Of a DNA stretch of 64,000 nt, positions 8,214-17,733 are shown one piece after another (within the stretch, counting starts at the first letter, position 1; each line of letters begins with the position of its first letter). The notes under the pieces were generated by a model. It saw only the letters and a list, made by a program, of their open reading frames with translations, had not been told where the DNA came from and searched no databases. Both the position numbers and the translations under genes were made by a program. Location of the stretch: assembly GCA_016715895.1 (NCBI GenBank), contig JADJXH010000003.1, forward strand, positions 1,054,001 to 1,118,000, given 5' to 3'. This DNA is from Flavobacteriales bacterium. GTDB taxonomy: Bacteria > Bacteroidota > Bacteroidia > Flavobacteriales_F > PHOS-HE28.

Positions 8214-10454
8214 ATGAGCCTTCTGCCTCCCCTGATCAAGGACCTCGGACTGATCCTGTCCGTGGCGGCGGTGACCACCCTGGTGTTCAAGCGGATCCGG
8301 CAACCGTTGGTGCTGGGCTACATCGTGGCCGGTTTCCTGGTCGGCCCCCACGTGAAGTTCATGCCCACCGTGACGGATGAGGTGAACATCCGCACTTGGT
8401 CGGAGATCGGTGTCATCTTCCTGCTGTTCGGATTGGGTCTGGAGTTCAGCTTCAAGAAGCTCGCGCAGGTGGGCGGCGCAGCGGCCGTCACCGCCATCAC
8501 CACGGTGCTGTTCATGTTGGGCGCGGGCTATGCGACAGGTCAGCTGCTCGGCTGGAGCGGCATGGACAGCGTGTTCCTGGGGGGCATCCTGTCGATCAGC
8601 TCCACCACCATCATCGTGCGGGCGTTCGACGAGCTGGGCCTGAAGACCCGGGGCTTCGCGCGGCTGGTGATCGGGGCACTGGTGATCGAGGACCTGGTGG
8701 CCATCCTGTTGCTGGTGCTGCTGAGCACGCTGGCGGTCGGTCGCCAGTTCGCGGGCACCGCGCTGTTCCTGGAGATGGGGAAGCTGGCCCTTTTTCTGGC
8801 GCTGTGGTTCGGTGGCGGCATCTTCCTCATCCCCACGCTGTTCAACCGCACCCGCCGGCTGATGAACGACGAAACCCTGCTCGTGGTGGCGGTCGCGCTC
8901 TGCCTGGCGATGGCGAGCCTGGCCGTGGCTGCGGGGTTCAGCGCGGCGCTCGGCGCCTTCATCATGGGTTCCGTGCTGGCCGAGACCGTGCTGGCGGAAC
9001 GCATCGAGCACCTCACCCGGCCCGTGAAGGACCTGTTCGGGGCCATCTTCTTTGTGTCGGTCGGCATGCTGCTGGACCCAGGGGTGCTGCGCGACGAATG
9101 GGCGCCGGTGCTGGCGATCAGCCTGGTGACCCTGCTTGGCCAGCCCATGAGCAGCGGCGCCGGGGCCCTCCTCGCAGGCCAACCCTTGAAGCGTGCCGTC
9201 CAGGCCGGCATGAGCCTGTCGCAGATCGGCGAGTTCTCCTTCATCATCGCCACGCTCGGCCTCACCCTCGGCGTCACCAGCCCCAAGCTCTACCCCATCG
9301 CCGTGGCCGTGTCGGTGCTCACCACCTTCATCACCCCCTACATGATCCGTGGCTCGGAAGGCGTCGCCGCCTGGTTGACGCGCAGCCTTCCGCCTTCCTG
9401 GGTGGCGGCCCTAGACCGCTACGCGCAGCAGACGGATCAGGTGCGGGTGACCAGCGACTGGCGCAAGCTGCTTCAGGCCTATGCGCTCAACGTGAGCGTG
9501 CTCGCGCTGCTGGGCGTTACGGTGATCCTGATCGGCGAGCGCGAGCTGCTTCCCTGGTCCACGGACCGGCTGGGTGCCCGCTCCGGTGCATTGGTGGCCG
9601 GATCGATCACACTCGCGGTGCTGCTGCCCGTGGTGTGGGCCATGACCTTCCGCAGGATCCAACGGGCCGCCTACCGGCACCTGTGGCTGAACCGGCGCGC
9701 GCTGCGCGGTCCCCTGGTGATGATCGAAGGGGTGCGCATCGTGGCGGCAGTGGTGCTCCTGTCGCTGCTGGTGAACCGGTTCTTCGGTGCGGGCCCGGGC
9801 CTGCTGGCGACCGTATTGCTCATGATCGTCGCCGTCGTGCTCTTCCGGCGAAGCATGCATGCCTTCTACCAACGGCTGGAGAAGCATTTCCTCATCAACT
9901 ACCACCAGCGTGGGAAGCGACCCGACCGGCCGGAGCTGGCGCCGTGGGACCTTCACCTGGCCGAGGTGGAGGTGCCGGCGACCTCGGTGGCCGTGGGGCG
10001 CACGCTGGAGGAGCTTGCGCTGCGCGAACGGCACGGGGTGAACATCGCCCTGATCGAACGCGGCGACCGCACCATCCAGGTGCCCGGCCGCGAGGAACGG
10101 CTGATGCCCGGCGACAACCTGGTGCTCATCGGCACGGACGAGCAGCTGGCAGCGGCGGGCGCGGCGCTCAGCCAAAGCCCCGAGGCGAGCGGCATGCCCA
10201 CCCCGGACCGGTGTGAGATGAAGCTGGTGAAGTACCGCGTGCTGCCCCGGTCACCCTTGATCGGCCGCACCATCCGCAGCAGCGGCATCCGCACGGAAGG
10301 CCATGCCCTGGTGACCGGTTTGGAGCGCGATGCCCAGCGCATCCCCAACCCCGACGGGGCCATGGTGCTTCAGCAGGACGACCTGCTCTGGCTGGCGGGC
10401 GATGTGGACAGGCTCCGCAGCTTCATGCACAACGGCATGGCGGCGCGGGAGTGA
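8214..10454 (+). CDS. Kef-type CPA2 monovalent cation:proton antiporter with TrkA-C domains
   Basis: A 746-residue membrane protein. Residues ~5-380 are a Na+/H+ exchanger (CPA2) domain with about a dozen membrane helices and motifs such as LGYIVAGFLVGPH, GLGLEFS, LGGILSISSTTIIVRA and GALVIEDLVAILLL. A further group of membrane helices occupies ~430-570. Two TrkA-C domains sit at the C-terminus (MPGDNLVLIG near 650 and LQQDDLLWLAGD near 725). No full RCK/TrkA-N nucleotide-binding fold is visible between them. The family exports K+ or Na+ in exchange for protons and is gated by the cytosolic domains. The start at 8214 gives a clean N-terminal helix. Confidence 0.88.
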   Translation: MSLLPPLIKDLGLILSVAAVTTLVFKRIRQPLVLGYIVAGFLVGPHVKFMPTVTDEVNIRTWSEIGVIFLLFGLGLEFSFKKLAQVGGAAAVTAITTVLFMLGAGYATGQLLGWSGMDSVFLGGILSISSTTIIVRAFDELGLKTRGFARLVIGALVIEDLVAILLLVLLSTLAVGRQFAGTALFLEMGKLALFLALWFGGGIFLIPTLFNRTRRLMNDETLLVVAVALCLAMASLAVAAGFSAALGAFIMGSVLAETVLAERIEHLTRPVKDLFGAIFFVSVGMLLDPGVLRDEWAPVLAISLVTLLGQPMSSGAGALLAGQPLKRAVQAGMSLSQIGEFSFIIATLGLTLGVTSPKLYPIAVAVSVLTTFITPYMIRGSEGVAAWLTRSLPPSWVAALDRYAQQTDQVRVTSDWRKLLQAYALNVSVLALLGVTVILIGERELLPWSTDRLGARSGALVAGSITLAVLLPVVWAMTFRRIQRAAYRHLWLNRRALRGPLVMIEGVRIVAAVVLLSLLVNRFFGAGPGLLATVLLMIVAVVLFRRSMHAFYQRLEKHFLINYHQRGKRPDRPELAPWDLHLAEVEVPATSVAVGRTLEELALRERHGVNIALIERGDRTIQVPGREERLMPGDNLVLIGTDEQLAAAGAALSQSPEASGMPTPDRCEMKLVKYRVLPRSPLIGRTIRSSGIRTEGHALVTGLERDAQRIPNPDGAMVLQQDDLLWLAGDVDRLRSFMHNGMAARE

Positions 10455-10498
10455 GCCTCATGGGCGCATGTGCCCAGGGCGTCAACCGGTGTGCCGAC

Positions 10499-11689
10499 CT
10501 AGGCCAGTACCTCCTTCACCCGGTCGGCGGCCTCCTGGAGGGCCACGGCGCTCAGCACTTTCAGACCGCTGGCGTCGATCAGCTTCTTGGCCTCCTCGGC
10601 GTTGGTGCCCTGCAGGCGCACGATGATCGGCACCTTGATGTCGCCGATGTTCTTGTAGGCATCCACCACGCCCTGCGCCACGCGGTCGCAGCGCACGATG
10701 CCGCCGAAGATGTTCACCAGGATCGCCTTCACGCGCTCGTCCTTCAGGATGATGCGGAACGCCTTCTCCACGCGGGCCGCATCGGCCGTACCGCCCACAT
10801 CCAGGAAGTTGGCCGGCTCGCCTCCGCTGAGCTTGATGATGTCCATGGTGGCCATGGCCAGGCCGGCGCCGTTCACCATGCAGCCCACGTTGCCGTCGAG
10901 GCGCACGTAGTTGAGGCCTGCCTCGCCGGCCTCCACCTCGATGGGGTCCTCCTCGGTCTTGTCGCGCATCTCCACGTAGTCCGGATGGCGGTAGAGCGCG
11001 TTCCCGTCCAGGCGGACCTTGGCATCGACCGCCGCGATGCGGTCGTCGCTCATCTTCAGCACGGGGTTGATCTCGAACATCGCCGCATCGCAGCCCTCGT
11101 AGGCCCTGTACAGTGCGGCCACGAACTTCACCATCTCCTTCTTCGCCGTGCCGGTGAGGCCCAGGTTGGTGGCGATCTTGTTGCACTGGAAGGGGCGAAG
11201 TCCCACGCGGGGGTCCACGCTCTCCTTGAAGATCTTCTCCGGGGTGTGCTCGGCCACCTCCTCGATGTCCATGCCGCCCTCGGTGCTGTACATGATGATG
11301 TTGCGGCCGCTGGCGCGATCGAGCAGCACGCTCATGTAGAACTCCTTGGTGGGGCTGGCACCGGGCGCGTACATGTCCTCGGCGATCAGCACCTTGTGCA
11401 CCTTCTTGCCCTGGGGGGGCGTCTGCGGCGTCTTCAGCATCATGCCGATGATGGCGCCGGCCTTCTCGCGCACCTCGTCCGTGCTCTTGGCCAGCTTCAC
11501 GCCGCCGCCTTTGCCGCGGCCGCCCGCATGGATCTGGGCCTTCACCACCCAGAACTTGGTGCCGGTCTCCTGGCTCAGCCGCTTGGCCGCGTCCACGGCC
11601 TCGTCGGCGTTGTAGGCCACGATGCCGCGCTGGACGGTGACGCCATATTGCTGGAGGATCTGCTTGCCTTGGTACTCGTGGAGGTTCAT
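10499..11689 (-). CDS. sucC: Succinyl-CoA synthetase (succinate-CoA ligase) beta subunit
   Basis: A 396-residue protein, the usual SucC length. It has an N-terminal ATP-grasp domain (MNLHEYQGKQILQQYGV, KAQIHAGGRGKGGGVK, EINPVLKMSD) and a C-terminal CoA-ligase domain (DGNVGCMVNGAGLAMATMD, ANFLDVGG, NIFGGIVRCD). With SucD it converts succinyl-CoA to succinate, making ATP or GTP in the TCA cycle. sucD is not adjacent, as is common in Bacteroidota. A TACTTTCG promoter-like element lies at 11712-11719 on this strand. Confidence 0.96.
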   Translation of the reverse strand: MNLHEYQGKQILQQYGVTVQRGIVAYNADEAVDAAKRLSQETGTKFWVVKAQIHAGGRGKGGGVKLAKSTDEVREKAGAIIGMMLKTPQTPPQGKKVHKVLIAEDMYAPGASPTKEFYMSVLLDRASGRNIIMYSTEGGMDIEEVAEHTPEKIFKESVDPRVGLRPFQCNKIATNLGLTGTAKKEMVKFVAALYRAYEGCDAAMFEINPVLKMSDDRIAAVDAKVRLDGNALYRHPDYVEMRDKTEEDPIEVEAGEAGLNYVRLDGNVGCMVNGAGLAMATMDIIKLSGGEPANFLDVGGTADAARVEKAFRIILKDERVKAILVNIFGGIVRCDRVAQGVVDAYKNIGDIKVPIIVRLQGTNAEEAKKLIDASGLKVLSAVALQEAADRVKEVLA

Positions 11690-11711
11690 GAAGGTGCGTG
11701 CGTTGGCGGGG

Positions 11712-11719
11712 CGAAAGTA
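11712..11719 (-). promoter_or_regulatory. Promoter -7 element for sucC
   Basis: TACTTTCG read on the minus strand lies 22 nt upstream of the sucC ATG and matches the Bacteroidota -7 consensus TAnnTTTG except for C at the seventh position. Confidence 0.5.
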
Positions 11720-11750
11720 AACCCCGCTCCGGAATGCTTCCTTTGGGGCG

Positions 11751-12398
<648 letters not shown>

Positions 12399-12416
12399 GG
12401 CCGCTACCTTGGTCCC

Positions 12417-13130
12417 ATGCCCGACCCACGGCCCGGTCCCTCCCGGCGCAGTTTCCGCATCGTGCTCGGCCTGCTGATCGGCCTGGCCGCAGCGAACGCC
12501 GGCTACCTGGCGGTAAAGGCTTGGCGGGGTCCGGAAGGCATGCACCGGTTCACCGGCGACAGGCAACAGGCGCGCAACGCCCTGTTCCAACGCATGATCC
12601 CGGACAGCGGCGCCATCGTCTTCCTGGGCGACAGCCACCTGGAGCATTATCCGCTCACCGAGCTGTTCCCGCAGTTGCCCGTCGTGAACCGGGGCGTGAG
12701 CGCGAGCACCGTCGAGGACGTGACCCGGCGCGTGCGCTTCAGCTGCGGACCTGCACCGGCGCTGATCGTGGTGCATGTGGGCATCAACGACCTGTTCAAG
12801 AGCAGGCCGGTGGAGCGGTTCGGATCGGACCTGGCCGCGCTCCTGGATACGCTCCGTTCCGAGCATCCTTCGGCACCGATCCTGGTGGACGAGCTGCTGC
12901 CCACGGCGGACAAGGGGATGGACGAGCAGGTCCGTCGCTGCAACGCAACGATCCACCACCAGGCGGACCGCATCGGGGCGGAGGTGCTGCCGCTCTACGA
13001 TGCGTTCGCCCAAGAGGGAATGATCGATCCCGCTCTCAGCTACGACGGCGTGCACCTCAACGCGGAAGGCTACGCTCGCTGGACCACGCTGCTGGCGCCG
13101 CTACTTTCGCGGTACACCTCCACGCCATGA
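12417..13130 (+). CDS. SGNH/GDSL-type esterase
   Basis: A 237-residue protein with an N-terminal membrane anchor or signal (IVLGLLIGLAAANAGYLAV) and an SGNH hydrolase domain. Block I is FLGDSH (nucleophile Ser), the Gly region is NRGVSAST, block III is HVGINDL (Asn) and block V is YDGVHLNAEGY (Asp/His). The family hydrolyses ester bonds in sugars, lysophospholipids or acyl substrates, and the anchor places this one in the envelope. A TACCTTGG element ends only 4 nt before its ATG. The next gene overlaps its stop by 4 nt. Confidence 0.85.
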   Translation: MPDPRPGPSRRSFRIVLGLLIGLAAANAGYLAVKAWRGPEGMHRFTGDRQQARNALFQRMIPDSGAIVFLGDSHLEHYPLTELFPQLPVVNRGVSASTVEDVTRRVRFSCGPAPALIVVHVGINDLFKSRPVERFGSDLAALLDTLRSEHPSAPILVDELLPTADKGMDEQVRRCNATIHHQADRIGAEVLPLYDAFAQEGMIDPALSYDGVHLNAEGYARWTTLLAPLLSRYTSTP

Positions 13131-13885
13131 AGAGGCACCACCTGCGTTCGCTGCTGTTCACCATCGGCCACATCGCCGCGCAAGCCGCCCTGGCCCAGAT
13201 GCCACCCGGCCTCCCAGGGACCGTTCCCCTTGGTGAAGGGATCAGCGTGGTCGACGACACCGACCCGTTCACCCCGAACAGCTTCATCGGTTCGTTCCGG
13301 ATGGAGACCCGGCTGTACCGCAACAACGTGGAGGAGGGCACCAGCCCCACCACCCTGCGCTACTGGAGCAGCGCCGACCAGGTCCTTGCCGAGGCCGCAT
13401 CCCCCGGCAACCCGGCCATGCGCAGCCTGGTGGACCTGAAGGGCAAATGGCAGTACATGCTGATGCCCGAGGGCCAGGGCGCACGCATGGCCATGAAGAT
13501 GCGAAAGAAGAAGGTGGTGCTGGCGGATCCGGGTCAGGGCGAGGTACCCCGGGTGGAGATCACTTCCGAGACCCGGACGATCGACGGGCACTCGTGCGTG
13601 AAGGTCATCGCCCGCAGTGCCGATGGCGTGTGGACCGGCTGGGTGGCCCGGGACCTGCGGGCACCCTTCGCCGACCTCCAGCGGGTGGCGGGCACCGGGG
13701 ATCCACGGCTCACCCGGCGCATGAGCGAGGTCCAGGGTTTCCCGCTGGAATTCGAATGGGTGGATGCCAACGGCGTGGACCGGGTGACCTGCACGGTGCA
13801 CGACCTGGTCATCGGCACGGTGGATGCGGGCGTCTTCAGCCTGGACGGTTATCAGGTGATGGAACTGCCGGGCATGGGCCGATGA
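13127..13885 (+). CDS. DUF4412-like secreted protein
   Basis: A 252-residue protein with a signal peptide (MKRHHLRSLLFTIGHIAAQAALA). The mature part has the pattern of DUF4412 proteins: SFRMETRLY, a YMLMPEG segment, a TRTIDGHSCVKV segment and a DLVIGTVDAGVFSLDGYQVM ending. DUF4412 proteins are periplasmic or outer-membrane-associated and of unknown function; the fold resembles lipoprotein carrier-like beta structures (inference). It overlaps both neighbours by 4 nt, so it belongs to a three-gene coupled unit. Confidence 0.7.
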   Translation: MKRHHLRSLLFTIGHIAAQAALAQMPPGLPGTVPLGEGISVVDDTDPFTPNSFIGSFRMETRLYRNNVEEGTSPTTLRYWSSADQVLAEAASPGNPAMRSLVDLKGKWQYMLMPEGQGARMAMKMRKKKVVLADPGQGEVPRVEITSETRTIDGHSCVKVIARSADGVWTGWVARDLRAPFADLQRVAGTGDPRLTRRMSEVQGFPLEFEWVDANGVDRVTCTVHDLVIGTVDAGVFSLDGYQVMELPGMGR

Positions 13886-14493
13886 AGCGCAGCACCAAGC
13901 TCGATGGGCTGGAGCGCGTGGAGGTGACGAGCCGCGCGCAATGGAGGGCCTGGCTGAAGAAGCACCACCGACGGACCGAAGGCATCTGGCTGGTGCGGTG
14001 GAAGGTGTCCACCCCGACCAAGCATGTGTCCTATGCGGAGGTGGTGGATGAAGCGCTCTGCTTCGGCTGGATCGACAGCCTGCCGCGCAAGCTCGATGCG
14101 GAGCGCACCATGCTCTACCTGTCGCCGCGGAAGCCCCGCAGCGTGTGGAGCAAGCTGAACAAGGCACACATCGTGCGGTTGGAGGCCGAAGGCCGGATGA
14201 CCGCGGCGGGCAGGGCCAAGGTCGATGCGGCGAAGGCCGACGGATCCTGGAACACGCTCGACGCCGCGGAGGCGTTGGAGATGCCCGCGGACCTGGCCCG
14301 GGCGCTCGACCGGCGCGCGCGATCGCGGACCTACTTCGACAACCTGTCCCCGAGCGCCCGCAAGATGCTCCTCACCTGGATCGGTTCGGCCCGGACCGCG
14401 GAGACCCGGAAGAAACGCATCAAGGCCACGGTGGACGAGGCTGCGCAGGGCCGACGGGCCTTCCCTCCCGCGACGAGGCCACCCGCCCCGTGA
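13882..14493 (+). CDS. YdeI/OmdA-family protein
   Basis: A 203-residue protein with the hallmark segments of the YdeI/OmpD-associated family: SRAQWRAWLKKHH, EGIWLVRWK, YAEVVDEALCFGWIDS and RTYFDNLSPSARKMLLTWI followed by AETRKKRI. These small cytoplasmic proteins are linked to antimicrobial peptide or stress tolerance in some bacteria, but the biochemistry is unresolved. ATG lies inside the preceding TGA (ATGA), so translation is coupled to the DUF4412 gene. Confidence 0.85.
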   Translation: MKRSTKLDGLERVEVTSRAQWRAWLKKHHRRTEGIWLVRWKVSTPTKHVSYAEVVDEALCFGWIDSLPRKLDAERTMLYLSPRKPRSVWSKLNKAHIVRLEAEGRMTAAGRAKVDAAKADGSWNTLDAAEALEMPADLARALDRRARSRTYFDNLSPSARKMLLTWIGSARTAETRKKRIKATVDEAAQGRRAFPPATRPPAP

Positions 14494-14510
14494 TCGAACG
14501 TCCATTGACC

Positions 14511-16085
14511 ATGACCGCATCCCGTCCCTCGTTCGGCCTGCTTGCGCTGATCGGCCTTTGCCACCAACTCGTCCTTGGCCAGTCCTTGTTCCACAACCGG
14601 TACGTGCACGCCCAGTACCCTGCGACCAGCGAGCAATTCCAGCCGTTGCCGAGCGGCTCCACGGTGTTCTTCGGCGCCGGGGCGTCCGCGCCCTTTTTCG
14701 GTTCCCTCGGCCTGCTGGACCCGCAAGGCCAGCTGGTATGGGGGCGCCAGGTGGACCTGGGGGGCATCGGAGAGACCGGGATCGGTGCGGTGCACGACCT
14801 CGGCGATGGCACGCTGCTTTGCGCCGTGCAGGGCTGGTACCCGTCGCACGGGGCCGTGGCGCTGGTGGACACCCTTGGCGCCCTCGTGTGGAGCAGGGAT
14901 ATGGGGATGCCCGTGTCCGACGTCATCCTCACCGCGGACGGCAACTGTGCGGCCCTTGGATGGCGCAGTGTGCTCATGTCGGGGAGCGACTTCGACCTTC
15001 ACCTGACGAAGCTGGACCTGAACGGCAATCTGCTCTGGACGAAAAGGTACCCCGAGCCGGGCAACCTCACCGGGTTCAACTCCCTGGACAAGATCACCTA
15101 CAACATGCTGGAGCAGCCCAACGGAGACCTGTGGCTCTGCTTCGGATACACCGATCTCCTGGGGGTGCTCTGTGTGAATGCCACCGGCAGCGTACAGTGG
15201 GTGCGCTACTTCGCCACCGGCATCGAGCACGACGTCTTCCAGGTGGGCGGGGATCCCTGCGCGCTCTTGCCCGGCCCGAACGGGACATGGCTGTTCGGCA
15301 AGGGCCTCGATCCCAACGGACCCGGTGGGATGTTCGCGATCCTGATCGATGCGCAGGGCCAGGCGACGGCGGGACGTTCCTACACGGCAGGCGGCAACAT
15401 CCATCTGCGCGATGTGCAACGCGCGCCGGACGGCACCTTCTGGATGTTCGCGGGAATGGGACCCGACCATGCGTTCGTTCATCTCGACCCCAATGCCGAT
15501 CTGTTGAGCGCGTACAAGCTCAGCGATGGCCTCACGCGAAGTGTCTTCGGCTTCGGCTTGGGGAACGATGGCGCCCATCTGGTCTCACGGGTCCTGCCGG
15601 ACACCACATGGACGAGCGCACCGCACGCCCGTGAACGGTTCGACCCGATCGCCGGACCGGCATGTGACAGCATGCTGACCGCGACGATCGTCCAGGGGAC
15701 CTTGGCCGTGCAGACCATTCCAGGTCCGGCGCTCACCGCGCTCCCCGGCATCCAGTCCGCTTCGCAGGTACTGACGCTCGTTCCGAGGATCGTAACGACC
15801 GCACCGGAATGCGGAAGCACCGGACATGTCGACGCATCCCACGAGCGCACCGTGCACCCCTACCCTTCCCCGGCCATGGACGTGCTGCACCTCCCGGGAT
15901 CCGGGTCCGGCGCGTCGTTCGATGTGGAACTGACCGACGCGTTGGGAAGGACCTGGCGGCGCGTGGTCCAGGGCGGGTCCGGGCTGTGGATCGAAGACCT
16001 GCCGGCAGGAGCGTACAGCGCGCGGTATCGCGGCACGGACGGGCGACCCCTGCAGGCCCGCTTCATCAAGGTGGACCGTCCTTGA
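14511..16085 (+). CDS. T9SS-secreted beta-propeller-like protein
   Basis: A 524-residue protein with an N-terminal signal peptide (SFGLLALIGLCHQLVLGQ). A long repetitive region has WGRQVDLGG, LVWSRDMGM, LLWTKRYPEP and VQWVRYF units, as in beta-propeller surface proteins of this phylum. The C-terminal ~75 residues form a T9SS type A sorting domain (PYPSPAMDVLHLPG, ALGRTWRRVV, LPAGAYSARY, FIKVDRP). It is predicted to be exported by Sec and then through the outer membrane by T9SS. No catalytic motif is seen. It converges with the next T9SS gene. Confidence 0.8.
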   Translation: MTASRPSFGLLALIGLCHQLVLGQSLFHNRYVHAQYPATSEQFQPLPSGSTVFFGAGASAPFFGSLGLLDPQGQLVWGRQVDLGGIGETGIGAVHDLGDGTLLCAVQGWYPSHGAVALVDTLGALVWSRDMGMPVSDVILTADGNCAALGWRSVLMSGSDFDLHLTKLDLNGNLLWTKRYPEPGNLTGFNSLDKITYNMLEQPNGDLWLCFGYTDLLGVLCVNATGSVQWVRYFATGIEHDVFQVGGDPCALLPGPNGTWLFGKGLDPNGPGGMFAILIDAQGQATAGRSYTAGGNIHLRDVQRAPDGTFWMFAGMGPDHAFVHLDPNADLLSAYKLSDGLTRSVFGFGLGNDGAHLVSRVLPDTTWTSAPHARERFDPIAGPACDSMLTATIVQGTLAVQTIPGPALTALPGIQSASQVLTLVPRIVTTAPECGSTGHVDASHERTVHPYPSPAMDVLHLPGSGSGASFDVELTDALGRTWRRVVQGGSGLWIEDLPAGAYSARYRGTDGRPLQARFIKVDRP

Positions 16086-16108
16086 CGGTTGGTGCGGGGC
16101 ATTCCGCG

Positions 16109-16897
16109 TCAGGGCATCACCGCGAACCGCACCGCGCGCTCACCGGCAGCCTCCATCAGGATGTAGCTGCCCGGGCTCCAGCCGGTGACGTCGAAGACCA
16201 CCCGACCGCCCGAGGCGGTGCGCTCCAGCACCACGCGACCGGAAGCATCCACCACCCGCACCCCGGCCACTTCACACAGTTCGAACCGGTCGCCCGTGCG
16301 CTGCAACGGCAAGGGTTCCGCGTGGTCCGGCAGGGAGGTGGCCAGCGGATCCTCGCAGCAGTTGCCTCCGGCTGAAACGGCCTGGGTGCCCGTCCAGCAC
16401 CCGTACTGCGTGAGGTGGTACCGCAGGATCCCGCCGAACTCCGTGAGGAAATAATGGGCCACCTGATCGGCCGTGTTGCAGCCCCCTTGGTTGGAGTTGA
16501 TGTCGCAGGAGTAGGCACAGATCATGCTGCCATTCCCGTTGATGTTCGCGAAGGTGGCCGGGGGTGCGAACCGCACATCGGTCACCGCGTTGGGCGCCCC
16601 GTTGATGGTGACGCTGGTGCCCGAGCCGATGCCGCAATGGTCGTTGCTGCCGTTGTAGCCCGCATAGATCACCTGGGTGACGTTGCCGGCGAACGGCCCG
16701 GTGAAGACGATCTTGACGAACTCGTAGCTCACGATGCCCACGCGCAGGTCGGGAATGTTCTCGTCCACGTTGATCACCAGCGGACCGCCGTCGTAGTTCG
16801 AGTAGAGGATCACGTTGCCCTGGGCGCTGCACAGCGTTTGGGCGGTGACGGGCGCCAGGAGGGCGAACAGGGCGGTGGACAAGGCGATGATGCGCAT
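16109..16897 (-). CDS. T9SS-secreted protein, unknown function
   Basis: A 262-residue protein with a signal peptide (RIIALSTALFALLAPVTAQ). The cysteine-containing middle part (LCSAQGN, NDHCGIGSG, MICAYSCDINSNQGGC, YGCWTG, GNCCED) suggests disulfide stabilisation outside the cell. The short C-terminal sorting domain has VRVVDASGRVVLERT, GWSPGSYILME and RAVRFAVMP. No enzyme family is recognised. A TACCTTGG promoter-like element at 16917-16924 precedes it on the minus strand, back to back with the TIGR02757 gene promoter region. Confidence 0.72.
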   Translation of the reverse strand: MRIIALSTALFALLAPVTAQTLCSAQGNVILYSNYDGGPLVINVDENIPDLRVGIVSYEFVKIVFTGPFAGNVTQVIYAGYNGSNDHCGIGSGTSVTINGAPNAVTDVRFAPPATFANINGNGSMICAYSCDINSNQGGCNTADQVAHYFLTEFGGILRYHLTQYGCWTGTQAVSAGGNCCEDPLATSLPDHAEPLPLQRTGDRFELCEVAGVRVVDASGRVVLERTASGGRVVFDVTGWSPGSYILMEAAGERAVRFAVMP

Positions 16898-16947
16898 CGG
16901 GGACGGAATGGTGCACCCAAGGTAGCGGACGGTCGCCATCTTGCGCC

Positions 16948-17733
16948 GTGGCGAACAAGGATCCCGATGGGCGGGTACGGCGTCTGCTCGAAGGTGCCTA
17001 TCGCCGCTTTGCCACGCCGGTCTTCGCCGACAGCGACCCCTTGCAGGTGCCACGGTCGTTCACGGCGCGGCACGATGCGGAAGTGATCGGCTTCCTCACC
17101 GCCACCATCGCGTGGGGTCAGCGGCGCACCATCATCGCGAACGCCTGGCAGTTGGTGCGGCTGATGGACGGGGCTCCCGGCGCGTTCGTGGACGAGGCCT
17201 CGGCCAGGGACCTCGACCGCCTGTCCGGGTTCGTGCACCGCACCTTCAACGGCGGCGACCTGCAGCAGTTCGTTCGGAGCCTGCGCCATCTGCGCAGGAC
17301 GTACGGAGGCATCGAGGAGGCCTTCCTCGACGATGGGTCCGTTGGCGACATGGGAACGGCGATCGCCCGGTTCAAGCGGCGCTTCTTCGAGCCGCGGCAC
17401 ATGGCGCGCACGCGCAAGCATGTGGCCGACCCCTCGCGCGGCAGCAACGCCAAGCGGATCAACATGTACCTGCGCTGGATGGTGCGCAGTTCCGCGGAAG
17501 GCGTGGACCTGGGGCTGTGGACCCGCATCCGGCCGTCGGACCTGATGGTTCCGCTGGATGTGCACACGGGGCGGGTGGCGCGCGAGCTGGGGCTGCTCAC
17601 GCGCGCTCAGGACGACTGGAAAAGCGTGGTCGAGCTCACGGAGAACCTCCGCCAGCTCGACCCTGTGGATCCGGTGAAGTACGACCTGGCGCTCTTCGGG
17701 CTCGGCGTCAACCGGGCGCTCAGCGCTCGATGA
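16948..17733 (+). CDS. TIGR02757 (DUF2400) family protein
   Basis: A 261-residue protein matching the TIGR02757/DUF2400 family. Features are an N-terminal helix with DSDPLQVPRSF, FLTATIAWGQRRTII, RLSGFVHRTFNGGDL, SNAKRINMYLRWMVR, PLDVHTGRVARELGLLTR and a terminal PVKYDLALFGLGV. The VHTGRVAR and KYDLALFGLG segments recall helix-hairpin-helix DNA glycosylases, so a DNA-binding or repair role is plausible but unproven. The start is GTG at 16948. Its last 14 nt overlap the end of the convergent FG-GAP gene. Confidence 0.88.
   Translation: MANKDPDGRVRRLLEGAYRRFATPVFADSDPLQVPRSFTARHDAEVIGFLTATIAWGQRRTIIANAWQLVRLMDGAPGAFVDEASARDLDRLSGFVHRTFNGGDLQQFVRSLRHLRRTYGGIEEAFLDDGSVGDMGTAIARFKRRFFEPRHMARTRKHVADPSRGSNAKRINMYLRWMVRSSAEGVDLGLWTRIRPSDLMVPLDVHTGRVARELGLLTRAQDDWKSVVELTENLRQLDPVDPVKYDLALFGLGVNRALSAR

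Noticed and set aside
10459..10474. Terminator between the antiporter and sucC genes
   Set aside because: GGGCGCA/TGTGCCC is only a short imperfect hairpin without a T-tract on either strand.
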